NCBI RefSeq assembly: GCF_026016465.1 | Contig: NZ_CP100390.1 | Span: forward strand, 3,971,078 to 4,035,077 | Source: Alkalimarinus alittae | Lineage (GTDB): Bacteria > Pseudomonadota > Gammaproteobacteria > Pseudomonadales > Oleiphilaceae | Reading direction: 5' to 3' | Length of the DNA stretch: 64,000 bases | Shown here: positions 54,347 to 64,000 of the stretch, in pieces | Layout: each line of letters starts with the position of its first letter | Numbering within the stretch: position 1 is the stretch's first letter | Made by a program: the position numbers and the translations under genes | Notes under the pieces: model-generated | The model's input: the letters and a program-made list of their open reading frames with translations, nothing else | What the model was told of the DNA's origin: nothing | Databases searched by the model: none

Positions 54347-55978
54347 ATGTATTTCAGGGAATATACTCAAACCCGATTCTTAATCATTGATAGCAATATC
54401 AAATTACGCATGATTATGGAGGAGTATTTAAAGTCATATGGTGCTTGGTTTATTGACTTTGCTGCAGATGGCGTCGACGCAGTAGAAAAGTGCAAAAATG
54501 GAGTTTTCGATGTCGTGCTTTGTGACTATAACCTCGGCCCTAAAAATGGTCAGCAAGTACTAGAAGAACTCAGGCATAAAAAATACCTTAAGCACGCCTC
54601 TCTTTTTGTCATGATGTCTGCGGACACCACTAAAGACATGGTGTTAGGCGCTATAGAGTATCAGCCTGACGCATATATTAGTAAACCCATCACCCGAGAC
54701 TCACTAAAGCAACGCCTTGATAGCTTATTAATCGACTCAGAAGCCCTCTATGAGATCAAATATTCAATGGACTGTGATGAAGTTGATGAGGCCATATACC
54801 TTTGCGAACAGAAAATTCGAAAGCGCAGCAAATATGCTAGCTGGTGCCACAAAACAAAAGCCTCCCTATTCTTACAAACTGAGCGCTTCAAGGAAGCAAA
54901 AGACGTATATAACGAGGTGCTTCAAACCCGCCCTTTGTTATGGGCAAAAATAGGGTTGGCTAAAGTCGCTATAGAAGAAAAGCAATACACTACCGCAGAA
55001 CCTATTTTAGAAGGCATTATTGAGCATAACCCACTCTGTCTTATCGCTTACGACCTGCTTGCAGACATACAAATAAAGACAAAACGCAAAAAAGCAGCGC
55101 AAGAGACTCTGTTTGAAGCTGTTGCTCGCTCCCCAAGGGCGATCCAGCGACACATTAAGTTGGGCGAGCTATGCATAGAAAACCAAGATTATGAAATAGC
55201 GACAGAAGCATTCAGAAATGCGACAGAACACGGTGAGCAATCGATCTATCAAAATGCAAATAACTACCTAAACTTCGCTCGCTGCCTTAACGAAACCTCT
55301 GTAGCCCTTACCCCTCCTTTACGAGACAGCCGCTCAGAAGAAGCATTAGGCGCAATTGGTACCGCTCAAGAACGCTTTGGCGAAGAAGAGGCCGTCAACT
55401 TTCAATCTAATATGATCAAAGCACGTATCCATAAAACCTGTGAGCGAACCGAACAAGCCGAACAAGCCCTGACAGAAGCACAAGATGTCTACTTAATGAT
55501 TGCAGCAGAACTCCCGCCCGAAATGGCAATGGAGTACGCCCAAACATTATTTAACCTAGATAAAGAAAATGATGCCGAAATGGTACTGAATCATTTATCC
55601 GCCTTACATAGCAATAATGCAGAGGTCATGCACAAAATTGATGCATTAAGAGATGAACCTGTCTCGTGGCAAAACCGAACCAAAGCAGCCGAACTTAATA
55701 AAGCGGGAATACAACATGTTGAAGCGGGTAATCATCGGGAAGCGATTGCGGTCTTTCGTGATGCGTTAACCTACTCGCCTAAACACCCTGCGCTAAACTT
55801 GAACATGACTCAAGTATTGTTAAAGTTGATTCCGACAGAGCAAAATAACAACGGCAGCATCAAGCTGTGTCAACAATGCTTGGCTAACGCCAGTCACATC
55901 AAAAGCGATCACAAGCAGTTTAAGCGTTACGAGTTTCTTAAAGCTAAGCTTGCAAAACTCGTAGCTAAAACTAGTTAA
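54347..55978 (+). CDS. Response regulator with tetratricopeptide repeats
   Basis: The 543-aa protein has an N-terminal receiver domain with phosphoacceptor D60 (VVLCDYNLG), acidic D15 and the switch lysine K113 (YISKPIT). The rest is a chain of TPR helices (for example [20 protein letters not shown] and [20 protein letters not shown]). There is no DNA-binding domain, so it should act by protein contacts. No sensor kinase gene is adjacent. Its 3' end overlaps the convergent trmB by 8 bp. Confidence 0.88.
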   Translation: MYFREYTQTRFLIIDSNIKLRMIMEEYLKSYGAWFIDFAADGVDAVEKCKNGVFDVVLCDYNLGPKNGQQVLEELRHKKYLKHASLFVMMSADTTKDMVLGAIEYQPDAYISKPITRDSLKQRLDSLLIDSEALYEIKYSMDCDEVDEAIYLCEQKIRKRSKYASWCHKTKASLFLQTERFKEAKDVYNEVLQTRPLLWAKIGLAKVAIEEKQYTTAEPILEGIIEHNPLCLIAYDLLADIQIKTKRKKAAQETLFEAVARSPRAIQRHIKLGELCIENQDYEIATEAFRNATEHGEQSIYQNANNYLNFARCLNETSVALTPPLRDSRSEEALGAIGTAQERFGEEEAVNFQSNMIKARIHKTCERTEQAEQALTEAQDVYLMIAAELPPEMAMEYAQTLFNLDKENDAEMVLNHLSALHSNNAEVMHKIDALRDEPVSWQNRTKAAELNKAGIQHVEAGNHREAIAVFRDALTYSPKHPALNLNMTQVLLKLIPTEQNNNGSIKLCQQCLANASHIKSDHKQFKRYEFLKAKLAKLVAKTS

Positions 55979-56669
55979 CTCGCTTAAACACTAAATCCCA
56001 AACACCATGCCCCAAACGCTCACCACGACGCTCAAACTTAGTCGTGGGACGATAATCTGGGCGTGGTGTATACTGTCCCTTACCAGAAATATTCTCATAC
56101 CCTTCTGCCGCTGACATGACTTCCATCATATGCTCGGCATAGTTTTCCCAGTCCGTCGCCATGTGAAAAGTGCCACCCACTTTTAACTTTTGACGAATCT
56201 TCTGAGCAAAGTCCGGTTGGACTAATCGACGTTTATGATGGCGAGACTTGTGCCACGGATCAGGGAAGTATAGCTGCACTCGGTCTAGGGACGCATCAGG
56301 AATGCAATGAGCCAGTACATCGTTCGCATCTTCACAAAAGAGTCGAATGTTATCTAATGACATTTCATCCATCGAGCACAAAATTGCCCCAACACCCGGC
56401 CGATGAACCTCAACACCAATGAACCCAGCGTTTGGATTTTTAGCTGCCATCTCGGCTAACGAATCACCCATGCCAAAGCCAATTTCTAGTATCGTTTCAG
56501 AATGCTCGCCAAATAAATCATCATAATGCAGCATTCCATTCTCTACGGCACAACCTCTTTTAGACCATAACTGATCCCACCCTTTTTGTTGCCTTAGGGT
56601 CATACGGGCACCACGAATAACAAAGCTTCGTATTGGGCGGTGATGGCGCTTTGTTTCTGTATCAGTCAT
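55971..56669 (-). CDS. trmB: tRNA (guanine-N7-)-methyltransferase
   Basis: TrmB makes m7G46 in tRNA. The 232 aa include the SAM-binding site [16 protein letters not shown] and the signature [17 protein letters not shown]. The end [11 protein letters not shown] is typical. Confidence 0.96.
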   Translation of the reverse strand: MTDTETKRHHRPIRSFVIRGARMTLRQQKGWDQLWSKRGCAVENGMLHYDDLFGEHSETILEIGFGMGDSLAEMAAKNPNAGFIGVEVHRPGVGAILCSMDEMSLDNIRLFCEDANDVLAHCIPDASLDRVQLYFPDPWHKSRHHKRRLVQPDFAQKIRQKLKVGGTFHMATDWENYAEHMMEVMSAAEGYENISGKGQYTPRPDYRPTTKFERRGERLGHGVWDLVFKRVN

Positions 56670-56810
56670 AAGGTTCTCTTCGGCTACTTATATAGGTAAT
56701 GATCATTCAGCATGGTTAGTCATTAACGCCCGCGCATAATAAAAGTGGGACGAAAATTAATCAAGTTGTTAGGGTATAAATGCCAACAAAACCGAATAAG
56801 ATCAAAAACC

Positions 56811-56914
56811 GTAGCCGTGATGCCGTGCAGGGGAGTCAAGGAAACCCACTACACCGAAGCCTCAAATAACCCAATCCTGACTACAGTCGTGCCTCCTTTC
56901 ATCAAGGCTACAAG
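56811..56914. repeat. REP-like dispersed repeat, copy 2
   Basis: Starts GTAGCCGTGATG and ends ATCAAGGCTACAAG, like the copy after polA. The inner parts are related but less similar (GGAGTCAAGGAAACCC, CCAATCCTGACTAC). It fills much of the 333-bp gap between trmB and the deaminase gene; the remainder shows no gene. Confidence 0.6.
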
Positions 56915-57002
56915 TACTGGTGTATGGTTAACGGTTATTTTCGACTTTACTTTTGCTTCATGCTTAAATCATTAAAACCTCCAAAGACAAATAGGTGTCG
57001 AC

Positions 57003-57479
57003 ATGGAACAACACCATATTGAGCTCATTAGACAAGCCATACAACTAGCGCAACACAATATAAAACACGCTCTTGGCGGCCCGTTTGGTGCCATTATTGC
57101 CAAAGATGGTGTTGAAATAGCGTCTGGCTGCAATAGCGTTACTACTGGCAATGACCCTACCGCTCATGCCGAGATAATGGCTATTCGCAGCGCTTGCCAA
57201 ACGCTCAACACCTGGGACCTTAAAGGCTACGAGTTATATACCAGCTGCGAACCATGCCCGATGTGCCTAGGTGCCGCTTATTGGGCAGGTGTTAGCAAAA
57301 TATGGTTTTCTGCAAATAGAGAGGACGCCAGCCTAGTGGGTTTTGATGATAGCGATATGTACCGGGAGCTCTCAAAGCCTATTGAGCAACGAACAATGAA
57401 AATGTCTGCACTTATTCCGGATGAAGGCCGAGCACTACTAGAACAGTGGCTTAAAAAACCTGACAGAGTTGAATACTAA
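57003..57479 (+). CDS. Nucleobase deaminase, guanine deaminase-like
   Basis: The 158-aa zinc enzyme has the active-site motifs HAEIMAIRSAC and SCEPCPMCLGAAYWAGV. The overall sequence (GGPFGAIIAKDGVEIASGCN and the DDSDMYRELSKP region) resembles GuaD-type guanine deaminases more than tRNA adenosine deaminase TadA. The substrate call is from resemblance only. Confidence 0.82.
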   Translation: MEQHHIELIRQAIQLAQHNIKHALGGPFGAIIAKDGVEIASGCNSVTTGNDPTAHAEIMAIRSACQTLNTWDLKGYELYTSCEPCPMCLGAAYWAGVSKIWFSANREDASLVGFDDSDMYRELSKPIEQRTMKMSALIPDEGRALLEQWLKKPDRVEY

Positions 57480-57602
57480 GTCATTTCACAAGAGTTAACA
57501 GTTTATGTGCATTATTTAACCAACTAAAGCAGTGAATAGGTTTATAATCCCTAATAGAATCACTGATAAACATCATGGTTCGTCTTCCTTTAAGACCCCT
57601 TT

Positions 57603-57630
57603 AAAGCCACTTGAATTTTCAAGCGGCTTT
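57603..57630. terminator. Bidirectional terminator before comM
   Basis: AAAGCCaCTTGAA and TTCAAGcGGCTTT form a stem with flanking A/T tracts, between the deaminase (+) and comM (-). Confidence 0.8.
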
Positions 57631-57648
57631 TTTTATTTTCAGCCGTTT

Positions 57649-59157
57649 TTATGTTGCCTTTCGATCAAGTTTTCTATATCCCAACGCCTCAGTGATATGC
57701 TGCATCGAAACCACCTCGGCCTGCTGAAGGTCTGCGATGGTTCTCGCCACCCTTAGCACCCGATGAAATGCTCTGGCGGATAACCCTAAGCGATTCATGG
57801 CATTCTCAAGCAGCGATCGAGATTGGTCATTCAATTTGCATACCTCTTCTAGCTCGGTTCCAGATAGCTCACGGTTTGCCTTGCCTGAACGGTGGAATTG
57901 AATATCTCGGGCAATTAACACCCGCTTTCTAACCGTTTCACTACTTTCGGTATTCAAAGACTTCGCAATTAATACATCGGCCGCTTGCGCAGGTACTTCT
58001 ACGTGCATGTCAAAACGATCTAACAAAGGCCCAGAGAGTTTTTGCCGGTACTTGATCACCTGCTGTGGCGTATCGGTGCACTCAATACTCGGATGCCCAT
58101 GATAGCCGCAAGGACATGGATTCATTGCAGCAACCAACTGAAACCTAGCCGGAAACGTTATCTGAGAAGCAGCCCTCGAAATAGCAATATGGCCACTTTC
58201 TAGCGGCTCTCGCAGCACTTCAAGTACCTTACGGCTATATTCTGGCAACTCATCGAGAAAGAGAACGCCATTATGAGCCAGCGAAATTTCGCCCGGTTTA
58301 GGTGAACTTCCTCCGCCCACCAAGGCAACAGCTGAAGCAGTATGATGAGGTGTTCTAAACGGACGCCGTCCCCAACTCGCAAAATCAACCGGCTGGCCAC
58401 CAATGGAGTGAATGGCCGCAACTTCTAAGGCTTCACTTTCGGTTAAACCAGGCAAAATACCGGGTAAGCGAGACGCCAGCATGCTTTTACCGGTACCCGG
58501 TGGGCCATAAAATAACAGGTTAAGGCTAGCAGCCGCAGCAATTTCTAAGGCGCGCCTTGCCAGAAATTGCCCTTTTACCTCGAGTAAATCAGGTATCACC
58601 CCATCATTCTGACGAGTTTGGTCGAATGCCAGTTCGGGCAGCAAACTATCGCCCTTAATATCTGAGCAGACTTGTAATAAGTGATCTGCGGCCAACATTC
58701 GAGTAGAACGGCACAGCGACGCTTCTTCGCTATTTTGTGAAGGCACATAAAGTGTTCGCCCTTCTTTACCACAAGCCATTGCAGCAGGCAGACACCCCTT
58801 TACCGAACGAACATCACCCGTTAACGCCAATTCACCGATAAACTCTCTACTCACCAACGGTTCTGCTGGCAGCTGATGAGATGCCGCCAAAATACCAAGC
58901 GCGATCGCTAAATCATAGCGACCTCCTTCTTTCGGCAAGTCTGCAGGGGCTAAATTGATAGTGATTCTTCTATTGGGGAATTCAAAGCCAGAGTTAATGA
59001 GCGCACTTCTAACTCGATCTTTACTTTCTTTAACGGCGGTTTCAGGTAACCCAACAATAGAGAGGCTCGGTAGGCCATTTGAGATATGAGTCTCGACCGT
59101 CACCAAGGGTGAACTGACACCCACGCGGGCGCGACTATAGATAATTGAAAGTGACAT
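57649..59157 (-). CDS. comM: YifB/ComM family Mg-chelatase-like ATPase
   Basis: The 502-aa AAA+ protein has an N-terminal Lon-like fold (SIVGLPETAVKESKDRVRSAL), Walker A GPPGTGKSMLAS, Walker B GVLFLDELPE, and a zinc-type cysteine cluster (NPCPCGYHGHPSIEC). ComM-type helicases promote branch migration during natural transformation. Type IV pilus genes are also in the window. Confidence 0.95.
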   Translation of the reverse strand: MSLSIIYSRARVGVSSPLVTVETHISNGLPSLSIVGLPETAVKESKDRVRSALINSGFEFPNRRITINLAPADLPKEGGRYDLAIALGILAASHQLPAEPLVSREFIGELALTGDVRSVKGCLPAAMACGKEGRTLYVPSQNSEEASLCRSTRMLAADHLLQVCSDIKGDSLLPELAFDQTRQNDGVIPDLLEVKGQFLARRALEIAAAASLNLLFYGPPGTGKSMLASRLPGILPGLTESEALEVAAIHSIGGQPVDFASWGRRPFRTPHHTASAVALVGGGSSPKPGEISLAHNGVLFLDELPEYSRKVLEVLREPLESGHIAISRAASQITFPARFQLVAAMNPCPCGYHGHPSIECTDTPQQVIKYRQKLSGPLLDRFDMHVEVPAQAADVLIAKSLNTESSETVRKRVLIARDIQFHRSGKANRELSGTELEEVCKLNDQSRSLLENAMNRLGLSARAFHRVLRVARTIADLQQAEVVSMQHITEALGYRKLDRKAT

Positions 59158-59266
59158 AGCATTCCTTGCTAATATTCCATCCTATCGAGGTTATCAACCC
59201 TGTTGTTAGACCGACGTAGGAGGATGTTCCAGTTTAGTGCGTTAGTGAACGCACCTTATTTTTTCA

Positions 59267-59521
59267 CTACTTATCAGCAAACGTCTTTTCTAGCTCGCTA
59301 ACTTGTTTTTCTAATGTTTCTAACATAGCACGTGTTCTATGAAGTACCGCTTGCTGTGTTTCGAACTCTTCGCGAGTCACGAGGTCAAGTTTACTCAAGA
59401 CACTGCTTACGACCATTTTTACATGGTTATGCAGGTCATCTTGTGCAGACTTAGCGACATCAGGAATAAACTGCCCTACCTGTTCATGAATAGAGCTTAA
59501 AATTTGTTGTGGGGTTAACAT
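59267..59521 (-). CDS. ubiK: Ubiquinone biosynthesis accessory factor UbiK
   Basis: The ATG at 59521 (GGAAGG upstream) gives 84 aa with a C-terminal coiled coil (RAMLETLEKQVSELEKTF) and the region VTREEFETQQAVLHRTR, as in the BMFP/YqiC family. UbiK assists ubiquinone synthesis under aerobic conditions. The upstream 376 bp to glnK holds the glnK promoter. Confidence 0.92.
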   Translation of the reverse strand: MLTPQQILSSIHEQVGQFIPDVAKSAQDDLHNHVKMVVSSVLSKLDLVTREEFETQQAVLHRTRAMLETLEKQVSELEKTFADK

Positions 59522-59791
59522 AAACGGCCCTTCCTTATCATCCAGTTTGGTAAACGTGCTGTATTTCAGCATTTATCGACCATTCTAACATGCTTAATAT
59601 GATCCACTAAATTAATCTGTCGCGCTTTACACTTCTATAACGCACCATTATGAAGCATTGGGCTTACTTGCGAATTATTAGCGCACTAGATCAGTTCGCA
59701 TTCACTAACAATGCGTTATAATTGAGCCAACAATATCAAAAAAACCCAAGCAAAGGCTGCTATCTTACTGTTTTTAAAGTTATTTATATCA

Positions 59792-59808
59792 TTGGCATAG
59801 CTAATGCT
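59792..59808 (+). promoter_or_regulatory. Sigma-54-type promoter for glnK-amtB
   Basis: TTGGCATAGCTAATGCT has the invariant GG-N10-GC spacing (-24/-12) with a good match to TTGGCAC-N5-TTGCA. It lies about 140 bp before glnK, where nitrogen control by NtrC is expected. Half-site-like GCACCA near 59641 could be part of an NtrC site, but this is weak. Confidence 0.65.
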
Positions 59809-59914
59809 ATTACTACGTACAATCCGCACGGTTACTTATTTATATGCGGCCCATTCAGGGCACTATAAAAAGTACAGTGTGCGTAGTCATAGTTTTGCTT
59901 AACCGATTCAATAA

Positions 59915-60286
<372 letters not shown>

Positions 60287-60350
60287 TCGCGACGACGTTA
60301 TACACACTTCAGTTTAATCATTAAATAAGCCTAGTGCGGAGGGCTTAATT

Positions 60351-61631
60351 ATGGAAAACCAAATTTTCCAATTGCAATATGCAATGGACACGTTCTACTT
60401 TCTCGTTTGTGGTGCTTTGGTCATGTGGATGGCCGCAGGGTTTGCGATGCTCGAAGCCGGCCTTGTACGCTCTAAAAACACCACTGAAATCTTAACTAAA
60501 AACGTCGCGCTTTTCGCGATTTCTTGCACCATGTACATGATTTGCGGTTACGCCATTATGTATCAAGGTGGCGCCGAGTTATTCTTCTTGAGCGGAATCG
60601 AAGCTGATGGTGTAGCAGGCGCTGAAGAAGCGGCGAGCTATGCTCCTGCAGCAGATTTCTTCTTCCAGGTTGTATTTGTTGCCACGGCGATGTCTATTGT
60701 TTCAGGTGCGGTTGCTGAGCGCATGAAATTATGGGCTTTCCTCGCATTTGCGGTTGTTATGACGGCATTCATCTACCCTATGGAAGGTAGCTGGACCTGG
60801 GGTGGAGAGTCAGTTTTCGGTCTATTCAGCCTATCTGAGCTAACTGAAAACGTAATCGTTGATGGCGAGATGACCTACTATGCGTTCACTGATTTCGCAG
60901 GGTCTGGTATCGTTCACTTAGCCGGTGCTGCAGCCGCATTAGCAGGCGTTCTTTTACTTGGCGCACGTAAAGGAAAATACGGGGCCAATGGCCAGATTAA
61001 TGCGATACCTGGTGCAAACTTGCCAATGGCGACCTTGGGTACATTTATTCTTTGGTTAGGCTGGTTTGGCTTTAACGGTGGGTCTGTATTGGCACTCGCC
61101 AGTGTAGAAAGCGCTAATGCAGTAGCCGTCGTATTTATGAATACTAACGCAGCCGCAGCCGGTGGTGCTATGGCCGCTCTAATCACTGCACGCTTATTGT
61201 TTGGAAAAGCTGATTTAACCATGCTGTTAAACGGTGCATTAGCGGGCTTAGTTTCTATTACTGCAGGCCCTGATACACCTACAGCCCTTTCAGCTACGGT
61301 TATCGGTGCTATCGGTGGTATTCTGGTTGTATTTAGCATCATCACCTTAGATAAACTAAAAATTGATGACCCTGTCGGTGCGATCTCTGTTCACGGTGTA
61401 GCCGGTCTATTTGGTGTAATGGTTGTTCCCTTTACCAATGAAGGAACCTCTTTTGCAGCTCAGGCCATCGGCGCAGCAACCATCTTCGTATGGGTATTTG
61501 GTGCTTCATTGATCGTTTGGGCCATTCTTAAGGCCGTCATCGGAATTCGCGTCAGCGAAGAAGAAGAGTACGAGGGCGTTGACCTTGCTGAATGTGGTAT
61601 GGAAGCTTACCCTGAATTTAGCAGCAAATAG
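60351..61631 (+). CDS. amtB: Ammonium transporter AmtB
   Basis: The 426-aa protein has about eleven membrane helices. Family motifs are MAAGFAMLEAGLVRSKN, FTDFAGSGIVHLAGAAAALAG, and the pore histidine region VHGVAGLFGVM. GGAGGG precedes the ATG. It follows glnK by 64 bp in the classical operon. Confidence 0.96.
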   Translation: MENQIFQLQYAMDTFYFLVCGALVMWMAAGFAMLEAGLVRSKNTTEILTKNVALFAISCTMYMICGYAIMYQGGAELFFLSGIEADGVAGAEEAASYAPAADFFFQVVFVATAMSIVSGAVAERMKLWAFLAFAVVMTAFIYPMEGSWTWGGESVFGLFSLSELTENVIVDGEMTYYAFTDFAGSGIVHLAGAAAALAGVLLLGARKGKYGANGQINAIPGANLPMATLGTFILWLGWFGFNGGSVLALASVESANAVAVVFMNTNAAAAGGAMAALITARLLFGKADLTMLLNGALAGLVSITAGPDTPTALSATVIGAIGGILVVFSIITLDKLKIDDPVGAISVHGVAGLFGVMVVPFTNEGTSFAAQAIGAATIFVWVFGASLIVWAILKAVIGIRVSEEEEYEGVDLAECGMEAYPEFSSK

Positions 61632-61658
61632 TTAAGAGATAGTTAAGTCGTAAACAGT

Positions 61659-61688
61659 AAAAAAGGCGCTTTAAAAGCGCCTTTTTTT
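61659..61688. terminator. Terminator between amtB and speE
   Basis: AAAAAAGGCGCTTT and AAAGCGCCTTTTTT form a 14-bp stem with a TA loop between these convergent genes, with T-runs in both directions. Confidence 0.88.
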
Positions 61689-61732
61689 CGTTTGAATATT
61701 TAAACAATATTCAGTCTCATAGACTTATATAT

Positions 61733-62599
61733 TTAGTCTATGTCGAGGTCTGCCTTCATAAACTCAGGCACAGCTAACGCTCCACGGTGAATATCTTTAT
61801 TGTAATAGCGCGTCGCAAAAGGCTTCTGCTGAGCATCTTCTTCTCTAAAAACGGTCAGTGGCTTTTGCTTGCTCGCCATCGTCGCACTCCACCAACCAGT
61901 AGGATAAACAGGCTGAGGGAAAGGAAGTGTATGAACATGATCAAAGCCGGCATCTTTCATATCATTATGCGCTGTTTTAATGATCGTTTTACTGTGTAAA
62001 AGGGGTGATTCACTCTGTTGAACCAAAATGCCGCCTTCTTTCAACGCCAACATGCAGTTACGATAAAAGTCTACCGCAAATAGCCCTTCAGCAGGACCAA
62101 CGGGGTCTGTCGAGTCAACAATAATGACATCAACCGTACCAGGCACTACATCAGCCATCCACTGAATACCATCACCAAAAAAGAAATTGGCTCTTGGATC
62201 TTGGTTAGACGAGCAAAGGTCGGGGAAATAACGCTCAGCCATACGCGTAACCAACTCATCAATCTCTACCTGCCAGGCTTCTTTAACCGTCGGATGCTTA
62301 AGCACTTCTTTTAATGTGCCGCAATCGCCGCCCCCAATAACCACTACTTTTTCTGGGTTCGCATGTGTAAACAATGCGGGGTGAGTCATCATTTCATGAT
62401 AGAGAAAGTTGTCTCGCTCAGTGAGCATGACACAACCATCAATGACCATGAGATTACCAAACGTCTCGGTTGAGTAAATTTCTATATGCTGATATTCACT
62501 CTTCTCATCATGAAGTTTTTCGCTTACTTTTAAAGAAAACGCGGTTCCTTCATTCTGAAATTCTTCTGTAAACCACTCTGATGGTAAATTGTTCATCAT
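61733..62599 (-). CDS. speE: Spermidine synthase
   Basis: SpeE transfers aminopropyl from decarboxylated SAM to putrescine. The start ATG at 62599 (AGGAG 6 nt upstream) gives 288 aa. The motifs VVIGGGDCGTLKEVLKH, VDVIIVDSTDPVGPAEGLF and the conserved Tyr/His region YHEMMTHPALF are intact. It is divergent from speA, so polyamine genes are paired. Confidence 0.95.
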   Translation of the reverse strand: MMNNLPSEWFTEEFQNEGTAFSLKVSEKLHDEKSEYQHIEIYSTETFGNLMVIDGCVMLTERDNFLYHEMMTHPALFTHANPEKVVVIGGGDCGTLKEVLKHPTVKEAWQVEIDELVTRMAERYFPDLCSSNQDPRANFFFGDGIQWMADVVPGTVDVIIVDSTDPVGPAEGLFAVDFYRNCMLALKEGGILVQQSESPLLHSKTIIKTAHNDMKDAGFDHVHTLPFPQPVYPTGWWSATMASKQKPLTVFREEDAQQKPFATRYYNKDIHRGALAVPEFMKADLDID

Positions 62600-62809
62600 T
62601 TGGTTCTCCTGGCTCACCAAAAGTTGTTTAATTATTAGGGCTGTTAAGGCGTGCTATTCTAATCTCAATCGTCTTGGCTAGCTACTATTGTTGAAGCAAA
62701 ATTAAAGGTTCATTGGCGCATAACTAAACGATGATTAGATTTTAGTTTCCATCTATAATTCGCCAACTATAATCATTGCATAGATTACGATTCTACGATT
62801 AAGGACACT

Positions 62810-64000
62810 AATGAAAGAAACCATCCGCGGCAAGTACAGCCTTCCTTACTGGAGTGAAGGTTATGTCGATGTAGATCAACAAGGTGAAGTGGTCATTAAA
62901 CCCCATCGCCACAATGATAGCCTGCAAATCAACTTGAAGAAATTGGTTGAACGGTTAAAACAGCATCAGCTACAAACCCCCATCCTGATTCGCTTTAATG
63001 AAATCCTACACGATAGGGTTAACAGTGTTTGTGATGCGTTTAATCAGGTGGCCGAGCAACAAAAGTATCAAGGAAACTACACCATTGTTTACCCGATCAA
63101 GGTAAACCAACAACGTCGCGTAGTTGAAGAAATTATTCGTTCTGAACCTGCAGCTAGCCGAAACCAAGTAGGTCTTGAAGCGGGTAGTAAGCCTGAGTTA
63201 ATGGCCGTACTGGCGCTCTCTAAAAAGCCCGGCTCTACCATTGTTTGTAATGGCTACAAAGACCGTGAGTACATCCGCCTAGCGTTAATCGGCCAAAAAC
63301 TGGGGCATAAGGTATTTATAGTCGTTGAGAAAAGGTCTGAACTAACACTGATTCTCGAAGAAGCCAAGAACCTTAACGTTAAGCCGCTAATCGGACTAAG
63401 AGCTAGATTATCGACCATCGGCAAAGGAAAGTGGCAAAATACTGGAGGCGAAAAGTCTAAATTTGGCCTGTCCGCTCGCCAAATTCTCGATGTCCTAGCG
63501 ACGCTGAAAGAAAACAACTCACTTGATTCGCTACAACTACTGCACTTTCACCTTGGCTCTCAAATAGCCAACATTCGTGATATTCAAACAGGCCTTGGTG
63601 AATGCGCTCGCTTTTACAGTCAATTAAGAGAAATGGGGGCCCCCATTACGACGGTTGATGTCGGAGGCGGTCTAGGTGTCGACTATGAAGGTACTCGATC
63701 ACGCAGCAGCTGCTCTATTAACTACAGCATTGCCGAATATGCTTACAATGTTATTCATACATTTAAAGAAGAGTGTGAAAACACGGGGCTTCCTCACCCG
63801 AATATCATTAGCGAGTCAGGTAGAGCGCTAACCGCTCATCACGCAGTTTTAGTGGCAGACGTGATTGATGTTGAATCACCTGAGTATGACCGCTTAGAAG
63901 AACCAGAAGATGAGGCCCCTACGCCACTAAAAGACTTATGGAACGATTATAAAACCCTTACCTTGGCGAACAGTAAGCGATCTATACTGGAAATTTATCA
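62810..64000 (+). CDS. speA: Biosynthetic arginine decarboxylase, 3' end outside window
   Basis: The frame is open from the ATG at 62810 (AAGGA upstream) to the window edge, 397 of about 630 expected codons. The PLP-lysine region YTIVYPIKVNQQRRVVEEI and VGLEAGSKPELMAVL match SpeA. It converts arginine to agmatine, feeding putrescine and spermidine synthesis with speE. Confidence 0.94.

Overview
The window looks like a chromosomal segment from a moderately low-GC, probably marine gammaproteobacterium related to the Pseudomonas/Marinobacter/Oceanospirillales grouping. This is inferred from gene order and protein types: rph-crc-pyrE, pilU-pilT next to yggS-proC-yggT-metX-metW-rdgB-hemW, an aminoglycoside-phosphotransferase-fold homoserine kinase, DUF2782, DUF4426 and DUF2489 proteins, and a spoT-rpoZ-gmk block. 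No rRNA, tRNA, insertion sequence, prophage or CRISPR array was recognised.

Layout. 1-4.2 kb: a minus-strand group behind a good Fur-box match (an unrecognised 680-aa exported protein, a four-helix membrane protein and a truncated exported beta-propeller protein). 4.2-17.5 kb: housekeeping genes (DUF2489, a YbaK-HDOD fusion, recG, oxyR, an epimerase-like protein, ridA, spoT, rpoZ, gmk, an FAD oxidoreductase, yicC, rph). 17.5-33.1 kb: an accessory island between rph and crc, which are neighbours in pseudomonads. 33.1-64 kb: core genes again (crc, pyrE, trhP, thrB, polA, pilU/pilT, the proC-hemW block interrupted by a dynamin-like GTPase, trmB, comM, ubiK, glnK-amtB, speE, speA).

The island is the most interesting part. 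It is a class II microcin-like export system: a membrane fusion protein, a peptidase-containing ABC transporter with intact C39 residues, and a TolC-like protein in one operon, opposite several tiny genes with leaders ending in SGG. At least four intact precursors are visible, plus one that appears frameshifted. Two share an almost identical 160-bp promoter-leader cassette and diverge exactly at the double-glycine cleavage site. Two others share a TQLSNIW core motif and have aromatic-rich tails. Around them lie small membrane proteins (candidate immunity), decayed copies of an immunity gene and of a C39-like lipoprotein, a full-length M16 metallopeptidase lipoprotein, and a secreted half-length M16 paralogue without the zinc motif. 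No modification enzyme (radical SAM, YcaO, lanthionine synthetase) was seen.

The island appears to have its own regulatory circuit. Seven 20-bp palindromes of the form ACCTGTYA-N4-TGACAGTT, resembling a lux box, lie in front of most of its transcription units, with a -10-like hexamer at an almost constant distance. One LuxR-family regulator, without a LuxI synthase in the window, lies just downstream of the large M16 gene, whose promoter has one of these sites; it carries a (Glu-Gly)9 tract encoded by a perfect hexanucleotide repeat. I infer that this regulator activates precursor, exporter and peptidase genes together, possibly with positive feedback.

Coordinates of start codons were adjusted where a Shine-Dalgarno sequence or a signal peptide favoured an internal start. 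All functional calls rest on motif recognition by eye; no database search was run.
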